Notes: a model not told the origin generated them from the sequence alone. A DNA stretch of 64,000 bases from Xenopus tropicalis (GCF_000004195.4 NC_030683.2:51969358-52033357), one strand, 5' to 3'. Counted from the stretch's first letter, positions 23,557 to 36,702 are shown. Numbers and translations are program-made.

Positions 23557-25151
23557 ACGTTTTCATTCACACAATACACAGTATTCAATATTTCACAATT
23601 ATGCCGGTGTGTAAACAAATTTGCACAAATTGAATCGCTTTTGCTAACGCAGAAACTGTTTAGTGACAACTTCAAGCTGTGGAAGAAAGTTTGCAAATGT
23701 TATCGTCTGAGACAGTGCGCAGTATATGTTATAAACTTCTTAATGAAAAATTGCTGTTTGCTCCAAAAGATTATGCCACCTTCAAGCATGCTTTAAAAAG
23801 TTTGCTATGTGTAATTAAAATCTGCAATACAATAAAAGTTTAATGCGTTTCACATGTGAAATGCAAGTTTTTATCCTTTCGATTTTTATTGCATTCCCCC
23901 ATAGATGTTTTTGTGAATTCTAGTTAGTTGGGAACCCCTAAAATGTTTGAGGATAACTGATAACTTACAGTTCCATGGTAAACCCATGATCATACGATGG
24001 TGGACTTTTGTATAATACACTCATTTACTTACATATAACAACATGAACAATACCACTCCCAACAGTTTTGCCTCTGGCTATGGAAAAGGCCACAGCTTTA
24101 TTGAATGTTCACAAATGATACAACTAAACAAATTGTTAAAACAAATACATATTGATATCCCTGTGATTAGCTACCCCTAATTGCCTGTAGGTCCATGGAT
24201 AGGATCCTGTTCTCCATTGAACTCTTCATTAAAAACACCAACATCATTACTTGAAGCCTGTACCAAGCCTATGCCGTCTCCATCCTGGCTCCCATTGGTA
24301 CACAGGTGCTCCAGTGATCAAAATCTTCCTGGTTTCCAGGAGTCAAAACAAACAATTTTGAAAAACAGCCAAAATCAAAAGTTGGTAAATGACCACATCT
24401 TATCTTTGGCCCTAGAACCAAATGTTTGAATTCCAATAATGGGTAGACGTATCGGAGGGGGGGGGACATAAGCTTCAAATCTGTCTAAATCTGCCGTGTA
24501 TGCCCACCTTAAATTGGCAAGTGTCCAAAAACTCCTTGTTCCTTTTGTATGTTAATTTTCCCATTAATTCATTCTCTCCTTTCCTCAATTTTTTCCCTTC
24601 CAATTGTTCTCTCCTGCACAATGATGATTTTACATTTCCTTACATCTCCTGGATTTGTATAATTTTCTTTTAAAAACTTTGCCTCATAACAGAATGCATA
24701 ATTATAAAATCAATCGTAAATGTAATTGAAAGTGGTATTTAATTGTCTTTCTGCACTGCTAGTTCTGACTCTTGAAGCAGTGTAGCTTTACAAATCTGAT
24801 AACCAGTTGGCTTCTGCTATATTGTTTCAAGTGTTAGAGCCAACAGTGTGAAAGGAACAAACAAATGACAAAAAAAAATTGCAAATAACTTTAAAGCTAT
24901 TGAAATATGTATTTTAGCTTATATATCCTCTACCTTTTTTAATAGATAAAGATCAAGTTTACATTCAATCAGCCATCAGTTTGTAATGTACATCAAATCA
25001 TTGTTGCATAATAAATAAAGCTTAAAATGCTTAGGATACATAAAAAACATGAACTAGCTGGAAAAAGAGAAAGACAAAAGGAGGGGAAAAGGAAGCAGTA
25101 AATAGTAAAAGGAGAGGAAAAGTAGTGAAAGGTAAGAATAATAGAGAATAG
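23557..25151. other. Spacer with one MITE end
   Basis: At about 24490-24515 there is CTGCCGTGTATGCCCACCTTAA, resembling the right end of the MITE at 43500-43653 (GCATGACCACCTTAA). Its left end is not recognised. A short run of nine or more G occurs near 24462. The remainder shows nothing supported, and the ORF at 24181-24429 lacks coding character. Confidence 0.4.
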
Positions 25152-25519
25152 TAGTGATGAGCGAACCTGTCCCGTTTCGCCAAAAAATTGCGAATCTTTC
25201 AAAAGATTTGCGAAACGGTGAAAATGTTGCACATCAAAAAAAATCGTCGCCTGCGGCTATTCTTTTGTCACGTGGCTATTCTTTTGTCGCCCGCGGATAT
25301 TCTTTTGTCGTGCGGCTATTCTTTAGTCACCCGCGGCTATTCTTTTGTCGCACGGCTATTCTTTTGACACCCGCGACTATTCTTTTGACAATTTTTGAAC
25401 GCGCAGGCGAATTTTTCCACAGCAAATTTTTTCATCCGTTTCGCGAAACAATCCGCCAATGGCGAAACGTGGAAATTTGACGCGAATCCATGCCTGCCGA
25501 AACATTTCGCCCATCACTA
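25152..25519. mobile_element. hAT-like MITE with internal minisatellite (368 bp)
   Basis: Starts TAGTGATGAGCGAACCTG and ends TTTCGCCCATCACTA. The flanks GAGAATAG and AAGAATAG agree at seven of eight positions. The interior has seven imperfect copies of the CGGCTATTCTTTTGTCGC unit at about 25250-25390, compared with ten in the 19604 copy. Confidence 0.82.
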
Positions 25520-25527
25520 AAGAATAG

Positions 25528-26602
25528 CACTTTGAATATATTTTTAGATTTACATTTATTTTTCAACCAGCACCCTAAACCATTAAGTTGGAGCAGACCA
25601 GATCCCCAGGTATCTAGTTGTTTTATTTTGCAGGTGTGATATCCTCCTTTCAAATACCCTATTACCGTTAAGAATTTCCAATTGCTGGCTAGAGCCAGCC
25701 GAGCTGCAGTGAGGACATGATTAAATAAGATGTGGGACTGTTTGGGAAGCTCAGGGAATGGCCCGCCTAACAGAAAGGTGAGTGGGCTTTTTCGGCCATT
25801 TTCATAGCAAAATACTTAGAAATTTAGAAAACATATGTGGAGGATAAAGGTAAAATATAGTTAGTGTTAAAGGTTTGGCAGACATATAATATATAACTTA
25901 AAAAGCTTTACAGTGGGCAGACATTATTCTACAGCACATAAACAATAATAAAGTGGAGAGTACAGATATAATGTAATTTGTGACTTCTGCTATCTTAATA
26001 TTTACCTTTTTTCTGTCTCCTTGCTGTTTATACAGTATATCAGTCATGCTGATGTGTTATGATCTATGCACAATGAATACAGATTGAATCTTGGTCTCAG
26101 TAGTGCTCATCTGTCCTCACTTACAAAGAGTTTAAACTAGTAGATAATTATACAGATTTTAAACTAGTATACTAATAGGTTTTGTGTCCAGATACCCAGA
26201 TCCCAATCTGTTTCAGTCCATCTTTAGAGAGATAGAAAGAAGCTGACCACCTGGTATAAACAGCTGCCAGTTTAAAACAGGCATGACGGAACAGTAGTAA
26301 TTACCAGTGGTGAAAATGTTTCTGTAAAAAACATGACCTTATAGTCTTGCTGTTTAAAACACTATCTTGTTTTCAAGGTCACTAATCCCAGCAACCAATA
26401 AAAACTTATAATTTTTAAAATACCTTTTTTTATATTATTGTTTATCCCCAAGACCCTCTTATCTTTTATTTTGACTTCCAAACTAGTTTGTGGATGTTTA
26501 ATTCAAGGGTCCCATTTTTTAAAATCTAAAAAAATATCATTTAACATCCATTTGTAGAACTTAGTTTACTAAGTTATTGGGTGTGTTATTTTACCTTGTA
26601 TG
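25528..26602. other. Unique spacer
   Basis: AT-rich, no recognised element or exon. Confidence 0.5.
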
Positions 26603-26610
26603 TTGATGTT

Positions 26611-26926
26611 TACTGATGAGCGAATCTGCCCCATTTCCCTTTGCCATAAAATTCGTGCCCAATAAACGGCAAGAAAATTCGCAAAACTGCAAAAACGCGA
26701 AACTCATTTGTTGCACGATTTTTTTGCCACCCGTGTCTATTTTTTAGTCGCCCATGCTTTTCTGAGGTGACTGTGCCCTTTTTTGCCGCGACTGATTTGC
26801 TGTGACCGCACAACAACAAAAATTTCCGCGCAACAAATTGTTCCGCTGTGCAAAACAATTCCCCAATGTCGAAATGCGGAAATTCGCTGCAGATCCATGC
26901 CTAGCGAAAAAATTCGCTCATCACTA
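26611..26926. mobile_element. hAT-like MITE with perfect 8-bp target duplication
   Basis: Starts TACTGATGAGCGAATCTG and ends AATTCGCTCATCACTA, 316 bp. It is flanked on both sides by TTGATGTT (26603-26610 and 26927-26934), a perfect 8-bp duplication. Together with the TA-N-TG style ends this supports the hAT assignment for the whole family in the window. The short minus-strand ORF inside has no transposase features. Confidence 0.88.
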
Positions 26927-26934
26927 TTGATGTT

Positions 26935-28446
26935 ATTCTGATTTCTGACTTTGCCTTTCTCTAACGATTCTAATTGCAGCCTGCCTTTACCTGTGCCTGA
27001 TGCTCTGAAATCTTGTTAATGGACTTCTGCCACAACCTGCCTTTTTTCCATCCCAACTTTCTCCTTATTCCCTACAGCCTTGTCCACAAGAGGTTGCAGA
27101 AGATAGAAGTTACAATCTGAAAGAGAGATGTCTACACCATACTAAAATTTAATTTTACATTCAAAAATCCCTTTTTTACATACTAGATGAAGATGATCCC
27201 AGGATACTATCAGATGTTTTGTAGTCTTGCTATGCATTACAGCACCATGTTTAAAAACTGAGACTGTTAAGATTGTATTTCTGTTTTGTGAAATTGTTGA
27301 AGATCACAAACAAGAATTTTTAATTTTAGAAAAAAGAATTCTGGGTCACCATTTAATAACAGTAGTAAAGTTCTGTAATGGGTATGCAATAACACATATC
27401 AGCTACTAGCAGGTGTAAAACACAGAGGTCACTCTGCATGGTGTTCACAGGGACAGCATCGTGCAACTCTGAGCATCGTGAGCTGTACAAACGCATCTTT
27501 CTTCAAAAGAAACCCAAAGGATTTACCAGATATAAATCTGATATCTGTCTATAAAACAAAATATTCCAACAAATAAATTAATGGCCTTTTGTATGTGTTT
27601 GCTCTTTACTATAACTAGACAAAAATATTGTAATCGAATTGTTAACAATGTCATATTTAAAAAAAAAAGTGTATGAAATGTTACTTGGTAACTTTAAATA
27701 CAAGCTGAAAAAGAGGTTATGAGAGTTACCTACATAAAGGAAAAGGAACACTTACCCTTTTGGAAGAGTAACCCCCCCCCCCCCAGGTTCCCCTTTCTAA
27801 ATAAACCTCCAAAATCTTCTCCTTCCCTGGTACCTCATCTGAACAGAGCATCACAGCTGTTTTGGCAGCTGCATATCTGGCCAGGTCACTTCTGGTGTCC
27901 AGGCTTATCACCTGTGATTGTCAACCAGGACCATGCGCAATTGACGCCAGGACTAGATTGGCTTTCAGTGCACATGGTCACTGCCTGGACACTGGATATG
28001 AGTGGCCTGACATCACATCCGCTAATCCCACTGTACTGCCCTACTTTTGCAGACCATCTACTGAAGAAGCAGAAATAATCTGTGATAGTCCTGTCTGGGG
28101 TTAGTAGTTTCCTTGTGTTAATAAAAAACAAAAGAACCTATAGAAATGACTAACCTGCTAAGCCAATGAAAAATATAAAAAAAACCATACATATACAAAT
28201 CATAATATACTATGGAGTCCACTACTAATATAATAATAATATTTGTACTTCAACTTTGATAACCAGATAGGAAAGTTTCTTATGAAAACTAGATAGGAAT
28301 AGATAAAGGTTATGGGAGTGTTATAGCTAAACTACATGGAGATTTTTTTTATGATGGTGTAAGATCCACAGATTGTATGCTAAAAGTCAGATGTATTTGC
28401 ACAGGTTAAAAAAAAAATAGAACTGATATAAAAGTGTTACCCTCAA
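26935..28446. other. Unique spacer with a 13-base C run
   Basis: A run of 13 C at 27772-27784 is a likely length-variable site. Overlapping ORFs at 27719-28131 on both strands have no recognisable motif and are treated as chance. Confidence 0.45.
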
Positions 28447-28637
28447 ATTATTATTATTATTATCATTTGGATAGCACCATCAATTTACACAGCGCTTTAC
28501 AGAATAGAGGGGTACAAAAGACAGAACAGTTAACATGTACATATAAACAATACACAAAAATGGTTTGCAGTTACATTGGATGAGGATTGGAGACAATAGG
28601 GGGAGGGTCCTGCTCACAAGAGCTTACGTTAGAAAGT
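28447..28637 (-). mobile_element. LINE 3' end (L2/CR1-like), reverse orientation
   Basis: On the minus strand the segment reads from AGCTCTTGTGAGCAGGACCC to CTGTAAAGCGCTGTGTAAAT and ends in a run of AAT/ATT triplets (28447-28461 on the plus strand). A microsatellite-like 3' tail after a conserved CAGCGCTTTACAG-type hairpin is characteristic of L2/CR1-like LINE 3' ends. About 190 bp remains. Confidence 0.6.
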
Positions 28638-30601
28638 TAACATACTAAAAAGGATAGTTTTGTGCAGAATATATCCTTATAACATGACACCATTTTTAAC
28701 ATTTAATGGCTGCTAGTATCATTATACAAATTTGGGCTTTACGAGCAGTAAAACAATATTTTTCTAAAAAGTTTCACTTTTTCACTATTCTATTTTAAAT
28801 ATTTTTTTAATGAAATATAAACATTTGAGGATTTGCTAAAGGGTTACTGAAATCTTGTATATATTCAGATGTGCTCTGTCTTTTTTTTTTTTTTTTTTTA
28901 CATTTTACCATTACTTGCTAAAAACACTACAGTTGGGTTAATGCTTTGATTCGGTCTTGAAATATAGCCTGTTTTCAGATATCTGAGTATTTGCAATGCA
29001 CTCATAAAACACACAGAGATTTCATGAAGCATTCATCAAGTTTAACAAAATGAGTCATAAAACTAGTGCGGTTTGTGCAACTGCCCATGAAGTCGTGCAA
29101 GACAATGAATTGCATGTGGTTTTATTCCTCCAATTTCACAGTTAAAAGAGTTCAGATCTCATTACTCATATATTATCCTGTTATATTACCAAATAAATGG
29201 CATATAACTCAACTGTTGTCACCACCTCTCTTCCGTGCACAGATATTCAGCTGGTCTTGTTTTTATACCACTTTGAGCACAAAAAAATACAATGGGAAAA
29301 ATTTTTGCACCTAATTTTTAGCCATTTTTTATGCACCTAATACTAAATTATGCTTATTTATATGTGGTCATTATCAGCCATAATGCATCTTGTTGGAATA
29401 GTGTTTATGAAATGTAGTGTTGTTAAATCAAGGTGCACCTCTAAGCTCTACTTTTGCAATTGACATTTTTTTATTTTTAGTGGTTTCTGTGATATTAGCA
29501 TTTTTAGATGTTAAAGTCAAGCTTTTGGCTTAATTGTGCTCGCACATTTTGATAAATTGAAATAAAAAATTTCAAGGCAAGAATTATATTGTTTCAAACA
29601 TTAAAATTAAATCTGCACATGATTCTTTAAGAACAAATAGTCTTTGGTTATTGGTGCAGCCTGCAATAGGAAGCCTGGATTTTCTGCTACCTGTTGCATT
29701 TGTAAGTGATTCATCAGAACAGACTGAGTGGACACAATAAACCAGCTGAAAGTACAGATAGAATGTATAGACACAAACCCCTTTAATTAATGGCATCAGT
29801 ACATGCAGTGACTGAATCCATTTTTGCAAGATCATAATTGTTGTTGCTGTCGGAAATATGACTAGAGTGTTCTAATGTCCTGCTTTCTGCAGTTTTGTAG
29901 TGACTACAAAAATTGCTATCAAGTTTAGATAACTAGAGATACATATCCAGGGTATACAATTTGCAATCAGATTAATACTGTAGCACTACATGACATAGTA
30001 AAAAGGCATTATTGAACTTTATTATTGAACTGTTACCGTTGTTCACCCCCACTTATTGTAGTAGTTCAGGAAAGTTATATTAATAAGTAAAGGTATGTAT
30101 GATAGATAGTTCATTTAAACCATTATATTACCCTTTAAATTATATTATACCCTTTAAATCATATTTCTCTTATCATTTGATTTCATAATATGAAATTCTT
30201 CAGGACTTCAAGCTTTCATTCTAGGACTTAATGTAATATAAATAAACAAACCATGTTCTTCATTAAATGATAGTTACAGACTGAAATATAGTGAGCTCTC
30301 CAGCAGCTAAGCTCTGCTGGCTCATGTCCATTTCGAAATTGTGATCATTTAGAAGAAGGTTATCTACAGAGCCAATGCTGAAAGGTTTACATTTCACAGT
30401 AAGTATAAATGATGTCTCTCAAATTTGTAGCTATCAATACCTCCAGAAGCACTGGCACAGAATGATTTTTTACCTCATATATACCAGTGTAGACATTTCA
30501 TAGATATTACAGTAAAAATAAAAATGGGACAATACTAAAAATACTTGCTAAAAGAGGGAGCAAATCTACATTTGTCATAATTTTTCACAACAGTATACTT
30601 G
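28638..30601. other. Unique spacer
   Basis: Contains a 19-base T run at 28881-28899. No gene or recognised element; small ORFs at 29066-29314 and 29584-29835 are without motifs. Confidence 0.5.
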
Positions 30602-30705
30602 CAGTGATGAGCAAATCTGTCCCCTCGAGGTTTTTGATATGGCTGCAATTTATTTGACGCAACTGCAACTTTTTGGGAGGATTTCTGGAATTTCGCTCAT
30701 CATTA
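30602..30705. mobile_element. Very short hAT-like MITE (about 104 bp)
   Basis: CAGTGATGAGCAAATCTGTC at the left and ATTTCGCTCATCATTA at the right are family ends facing each other with only about 70 bp between. It appears to be an internal deletion derivative. The 8-bp flanks do not match. Confidence 0.6.
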
Positions 30706-31620
30706 AACTCACAGTATCATTGTGGGAACATTGTGGTTGCAACCTTAACCAAGAATTAATGGCACAGAGCTTGACAAACATTCAAAACATTTTGTTTTGT
30801 CAATGTGCACATTTTCTTAAATCATTATTAAGGGGCCTATTTAGAAACAACTAAGATCATGTTTGTCCCATGATTCACAAAATTAGTGAGGTCTTACTAG
30901 TTTATGTACTCATATTTTTACAATTTAGCTATTGAAAACATCTTGAAAATAAATTAAAAGACCAAAACCTGAAGAGATTTTACAGAAGTCTATTTTCTTT
31001 TCTCTCTTTTTCAAATAGTTTTTATTGGAATTTGTTTTAAACTACTGTACAAAGTTATATAAACAACAATCATTTGCACAGTCTTATTTAGTCTGTTTTC
31101 AACAAATATACAGAAGTATACTTTCAACATTTTATTTGAAAAAAAAAAAATTTTTTACACAATGGAGTTTTTTTTATAAATATATATAAATCAAATATAT
31201 CCATGTGAAATTGGTCGAATACAAGGACATTTTTAATAACTGTACAATGTTATGCATCAAAATAATTACAAAGTAAAATAATAGGTACTTTTGCTATGCG
31301 CTGGTAAAAGCTGTGTGATTGCCTCGGAAACATTAGAATAGTTTAGATAAATAAGTTGCTGTGCAGCCATGGGGGCAACCATTCAAACTGAGTTAGGGTT
31401 AAATAACACAGGTTTTATAGCAGCTAACAGAGCTTATCTGTTATCTGCTATGCAAACTGTGCCTTTTCTGTTTTCTCATGGCTACACAGCAGCTTATTTA
31501 CAGTATATTAACTATAGTAGTGTTTCTGAAGCAAACACACAATGTTTACTGGTGCAGGGCAGCGGTATGTTATTTTTTAATTACTTTTAAACTCTTTCAT
31601 TTTAGGTGTTATTGTTCCCT
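30706..31620. other. Unique spacer
   Basis: AT-rich, with a poly-A then poly-T stretch at about 31139-31157. No element or exon recognised. Confidence 0.5.
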
Positions 31621-31623
31621 TAA

Positions 31624-31804
31624 GGGCTAAGACACACAGAACTACTTAGTAGCAGCTACTTGTCACAGGTACAAAACACCAGAAAATACCCTGCCATAGA
31701 CAATACTGAGAATTGCCTAAAACACACGTAGAGACAATTATCAGTAAATTATCAGCATTGTCTATTTTTGTAGCCATGACAAGTAGCTCCACATGCCATA
31801 GCCC
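31624..31804. mobile_element. MITE with GGGCTAAGACACAC ends (181 bp)
   Basis: GGGCTAAGACACACAGAACT at the left and CTCCACATGCCATAGCCC at the right form imperfect inverted repeats that continue inward (TACTTGTCACAGG and CCATGACAAGTAG). The flanking triplets are TAA and AAA. GGG ends with a near-TWA duplication suggest Harbinger-like. Confidence 0.6.
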
Positions 31805-31905
31805 AAAGGATTACTAAAGATTAAAACTTGCAGCTAACAAAGGACATTCACATTCCATAGGGAAAACTACTAGAAGTCTTGGTCCATTACGTCTTAACAA
31901 TGCCT

Positions 31906-32273
31906 AAAAAATACAGTCAATTCAGCTAAAATAAACAAAAATCAATGACCAAACTAATAGTTAAAAGTCCCTTTCATGTCAAATGATAATAGATGCAGTT
32001 AAATTAACTTTATAAAAGACAGTTGTTCAGCATTGTCGATTTTTTTATTAGTATAAAATCCCTGCAAACTATATTCCCAATATTTGTGAATATCCTAATA
32101 ACATAACAAGATCATGACAAAGGTAAAATATGGCATCAAACATCAAAGTATCACATATTATCTACATATTTTAGCATCAATGTCTGCATCTATTGTCATT
32201 TGACATGAAAGGGATATTTGATCAGTTTGGTCATTGGTTTTTGTTTATTTTAGCTGAATAGATGTATTTTTTA
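31906..32273. repeat. Inverted repeat with ~90-bp arms and ~185-bp spacer
   Basis: The left arm (about 31906-31998) runs from AAAAAATACAGTC through GTCCCTTTCATGTCAAATGA to AATAGATGCAG. It is the imperfect reverse complement of the right arm (about 32184-32273), which runs from CTGCATCTATTGTCATTTGA through GGTCATTGGTTTTTGTTTAT to TGTATTTTTTAT. No element family is recognised. It may be an uncharacterised MITE or an inverted duplication. Confidence 0.7.
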
Positions 32274-33310
32274 TGTAAATATTATATAACAGATAAAAAT
32301 TAAATATGTAATGATGAAAATGTTATTTCTTTAAAGACAGTGGTTGATTTAAATTCATTAAAAGAATTGACCACTTCTCTGCAACACTGTATAAATTATA
32401 CTGAGACACATCAATAAACCATCACAAACCTGCTTCACTTCACAAGAGTTTCAAAGTTAAATTACCGTAATGAACACATTAGCATATCACTGCACATATC
32501 TGATTAAGTATCATTTCCACCAGACTTTACGCAACAAAATCCATTGAAATTCTTTAATGCATGAAAGTTCAGGACTTTATAAATACTAAAGATTCTGAAA
32601 TCAGGCTGAAGAGAAGGTAACAGTGAATAGCTTCTTACTGCTAAATATAGTAATGTAGCTCAGAGCAAAATATATTATGCATTGTCTTTAATCAGTTATT
32701 CTACTACATTACTAGATTTTTAGGTGTTTGGCAGCTACTAATTCTTTTTAAATGCTGTAACATACAGTAGATTGGTCCAAGAAGTTAGGTAAAGAAAATG
32801 TCTTTTATAGAGTATATTTCTGGAATTTACAATAAACTAAACAACAAAGTTTTGAGATCCCACTGATCAGAAGAATAATTCATGCAACTTTTCTTCTGTT
32901 GCCCAGTGATAAGGTTGATGTTTTTTACACTAACAAATTATGTTCCTAAAACTAAATATTATATATGTTGACATTAGTAGTTATTTGTTAGTGATTATCT
33001 TTACTTTCTATTTATTCAATGGAAAAAGTCAACAATGTATGGCATTTATCAATTTAAAGTATCTTTCTCCATTTAGTCAAAGTAAAAAAAAACAAGAACT
33101 TTTTTTTTTTTGCTCATCTTTTGGCAATCAGATATCTAATCTGAATCAAAATCTGTATAGAAATATCTACTCATTATAAACTGTATCTAAGTGGGTCCTG
33201 ACATTGCAAGAAAATTAAGGGTTTAATCATTTTTAATATATCGGAAAAATACCTAGAAACACCTCAAGTGCAAAAAAAAAAAAACTACTAGCTTCCTCTC
33301 AATACACCTA
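32274..33310. other. Unique AT-rich spacer
   Basis: No gene or element recognised. The ORF at 32940-33179 is AT-driven and lacks motifs. Confidence 0.5.
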
Positions 33311-33441
33311 GGGGCAGATATATCAAATTGTGAAATTAGAGCTCATCACAGTAACATTTTACCACTCTTTATTGATTTCTATGAAATTCTGGGAGGATAT
33401 TTCTCAAATAGTGAACTTTCACTCATTGATAAATACACCTC
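33311..33441. mobile_element. Short Harbinger-like MITE (131 bp)
   Basis: GGGGCAGATATATCAA and the facing TTGATAAATACACCTC are imperfect inverted ends, flanked by CTA and TAA. The interior is AT-rich with GTGAAATTAGAGC facing GTGAACTTTCACTC. Confidence 0.6.
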
Positions 33442-34215
33442 TAAAAATCCAATAGAAATGAATAGAAAGCAGTACAATTTTACTTTCGGGAGTTCTAATT
33501 TAACATTGCTCTAAAGTGGTAGGCACCCACCTGCTTTGGATGAGAAATAAATCAAAAGTCTTACATATATGACCAATGTATTTTATAAAAATTCATATAG
33601 GTTTCCATACATTCTTCTTTTTTTCTTAATCTCCTCCTTTCTTCTTTTTATGTTTTACACTTACACACACACCTATATCCATACCAATCTATCTATACAC
33701 TCACATTCATAAACCATATATGCCAACATCAAAATTTATTGTAGATTTTAGTATCACAATAGCCTTGGATATTTTGCTTGTTCAAGAAATCATCCAAAGC
33801 ATTTTTAAGCATTTAAAAGTTCTGCAGTTCTTCTGGGTTTATGAGTGGAGGAGCAGCTTTTAAAGCCACTCCTTCTCTCCCCACACATTCCCCAGCCCCT
33901 AGGCAACAAGCAGAGGTGGGTTATGAGTTGCCCCTGGGGCATGATTGCCCATGGGCCCCATAGGAAACAATGTAGTGGTTACTACTTGTCTGTCGTTTCC
34001 TAGTCTCCTGCCTCCCCCCAGCATCACCCACTCACCTAATCTAGCCACGAAGGGGATCCTTCTGTTCCTGCATGCCCTCAAGCTCCTTCAGGATAATCTA
34101 ACCCCAGATTAGTGTCAAACAACACACACACTTATTACACTAATACATACACACAATTACATTTTGCGGGGAGGGGTTTACACATTCACAGCACTCACAC
34201 TTACATGAATACAAC
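33442..34215. other. Unique spacer
   Basis: Includes a somewhat GC-richer patch (about 33840-34060) and a CA-rich stretch with ACAC words (about 34118-34205). No gene supported; the short minus ORF at 33899-34081 has no recognisable domain. Confidence 0.45.
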
Positions 34216-34356
34216 ACTCATTTTGCCAAGAAAAAAAATGACAAAAAATGAATCTCGTAATTTTTTTGAAACACGCAACTTTTGTCACACGGCAAATTTT
34301 TCCACAGTAAATTTTTGAGCCTGTTTCCCAATGGCGAAAAATTTCGGTCATCACTA
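34216..34356. mobile_element. hAT-like MITE, right end
   Basis: Ends AATTTCGGTCATCACTA with the preceding CCCAATGGCGAAAA word. The left boundary is approximate, where GACAAAAAATGAATC-type sequence begins. No left terminus. Confidence 0.5.
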
Positions 34357-34546
34357 GTACTCTAGAGATCTAATTAGAGGTTTATGGGGGCAATCACTTA
34401 CCCAAACACAGGAAGCAAAGTGAAATTTCAGAAGCTATCGCCATATTATTTCTCATCAAATGCACTGTTTTGTTTCCAGATTTTGTGTGTCAGTGAGGGT
34501 GCAATGTGGCCATTGAATGCCACATGAGATGCTACAGAAAATATAA

Positions 34547-35205
34547 GGGTTGATTCACTAAAGTACGATAAGCGTTATCGCATGCTTTTTTGCGTTAAAA
34601 TTGCAGAGAAAAAAATGCATGATTCGCTAAAGTATTATCGCATGCATTGTCGCATATCGCATGCGTTAATTAGTGTGCAACTGCATGCGTTAATTTTACC
34701 GCATTGCGTTAATTAGCCCACAGAAATAATACTAACGCATGATTCACAAACACTTAGACGCGCTAAATATCGCATTACAATATGCGAAAATTAACACCTA
34801 CTTGGGGCAGGTGGTAATTATAGAAAAGTACAGTTCATGAGCTTTTGGCAACACAATATGGACTTTGCAGCGTTATGTATTCAAGTATGTGTTGGCCCTA
34901 GAGTGATACAGCCTCCAGTTTGCAGGGAAATGGTCATTTTCAAAAAAAGTAGTTTTACGAATGTAATGCTGTGTATGGCTAATATGGCGTGCAAAAAGTA
35001 GCGCACGTGCGTTAATTAGTGCGCGCGTCAAGTAGTTAATTAGCACGTGTTGCATCAAATACCGCACGAAAATAGTCTTTGCAACTTAAATAACACAAAC
35101 ATCATTGCATCTAAATTAACGCAAATATCCTTTTAGTGAATCGTGCGTTAAGACGCAAAAAATTAGATGCGATAAAATTTTTGCAAATAGCATCCCTCCT
35201 GGTCA
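34547..35205. mobile_element. MITE with GGGTTGATTCACTAAAGT end, long copy
   Basis: Begins GGGTTGATTCACTAAAGTAC after TAA. The first 250 bp are packed with GCATGCGTTAATTAG-like and TATCGCATGC words, partly self-complementary. From about 34797 it matches the fragment nested at 12594-12970. A TTTTAGTGAATCGTGCG motif near 35133 mirrors the left end. The extreme right end is uncertain and placed near GCATCCC at about 35205. It is related in style to Harbinger-like MITEs, but the class is not proven. Confidence 0.6.
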
Positions 35206-36702
35206 TGACTGCTTTATACTTGGCATTATGCCCTCACAGTAAAAAAAGACCCTAGACCCTAGTTAAGTTCTATCCAGCCTGGAGCAAGCTTTGCGTAGCA
35301 TGATGAATCATAAGAAGGCTTACAAAGTCAAGCAGGCCTACATAAGGCAAGTTATCAAGGTCCTACTTAATTGTCTGCCTACTATAGCTTCTGGGAGTAC
35401 TGTGTTCACTTCAACTGCTCCTGTGCCTTCAGCTTTTTCTGCCAAAGAGCCCCATATTCTGTCACCTACAGTAGCTGCAGCATTAAACTGGTTGATATAG
35501 ATCCATCAAGTGAATCACAGTTCTAGCCATTATGCTATAGAATTCTGTACTCTGGCTTCAGTGAAAGCTTGAAGCAAAGAAGCTTTTATAACAGAGTCTA
35601 CTGGTTTGCCTAATAAACTGCAAGATGATTTGGTATTGAGAGACCATCTTGTGGAACATCTGAAAGATTTATTTGCTCTGACAATAAAGGGGGATATTTG
35701 CTTCAGAGAGCAACAAGCAGAAAAATATCATGGCAAACGGTTTCAATCCACTTAAGCCCCATGTTTTCAAAGGCCTATTCTGCAACTGCAAATCCTGAAT
35801 CCAGTGACTAATAAGGGGGATCAAAGGTTTTGGTATAAGGAAAAGTTGCATTGCATTGCAGTTGCATATCTTATTCCCAGCTTCAGATAATCACATATAA
35901 CAATACGCTGATATTCTATTTTTAAATTTAGAACTCAACAGATATGGCTGTAGGGATCCGGCCCAGTAAAAGGTATTCATCCTTGGGGTTCTTGGCTATC
36001 AGTCTTATTTATCTTCACTGGGGTGCTGCACTGTTCTGTATTCAAAACTACCACTAACCACTGTGATAACCTACCTCAACTATTGTGAGTATAACCCTGA
36101 TTCAACCTTGTCTGTGACAATAAACGTTCTACAGTTATTCATCAAGAACCTTCTGGCGTCCTATTTGCTACATCTGCCCCACACAGCCTCAGGGAGTTGT
36201 AGTTTAACAATATCCTCATCTCCAATCCAGCTCCTATAATCCATCTCCCACATAGCGGAGGCCCATCCTGGGAAAGGGGGTCGCATGTAACACATGCTCT
36301 ACCATACTCTAGTCTGGATTAACCCCTTCTAAGCCAAACAAGTGTTACAATAGAAAATGTAGAAAAAATAGCGAATGGAATAGAAGGTAAGAAAGTAGTA
36401 AATCACCATAAGGTTTTGTATCACAATGGTATAAAACCATCATGTTAGAAAAGAACAGGCATATTATTTGTATCTGCTCACCTCATATTCAGGTCTAATT
36501 GTTGGCTACTTTATGCCTCTAGGCATATAGCAATATAATACATTTCTAAGTGTCCTTAACATTTTACTCACATAGTAAAAACAAGTTCAAATGTAATTAC
36601 CAAGTAGCACATCTGTGGAGAAAAAAAATGCGTAATCTAAGAGAAGTGGTAACATGATGCTTAACTACAGGCACCAAAAAACCTAAAATGTATTGCGTAT
36701 AC
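35206..36702. other. Spacer with possible retroelement debris
   Basis: Near 36270-36295 a purine-rich run (GGGAAAGGGGG) is followed within a few bases by TGTAACACATGC, which could be a polypurine tract and LTR start. At 36119 there is an AATAAACG followed by ATTCATCAAGAACC, reminiscent of an LTR polyadenylation region. No paired LTR or coding domain was found, so this is only a possibility. The ORF at 35291-35500 has no recognised motif. Confidence 0.3.

Noticed and set aside
35940..36300. Possible LTR (TG...CA-like limits, AATAAA-like signal, purine tract)
   Set aside because: No second LTR, primer-binding site or target duplication was found. Kept only as a remark in the spacer description.
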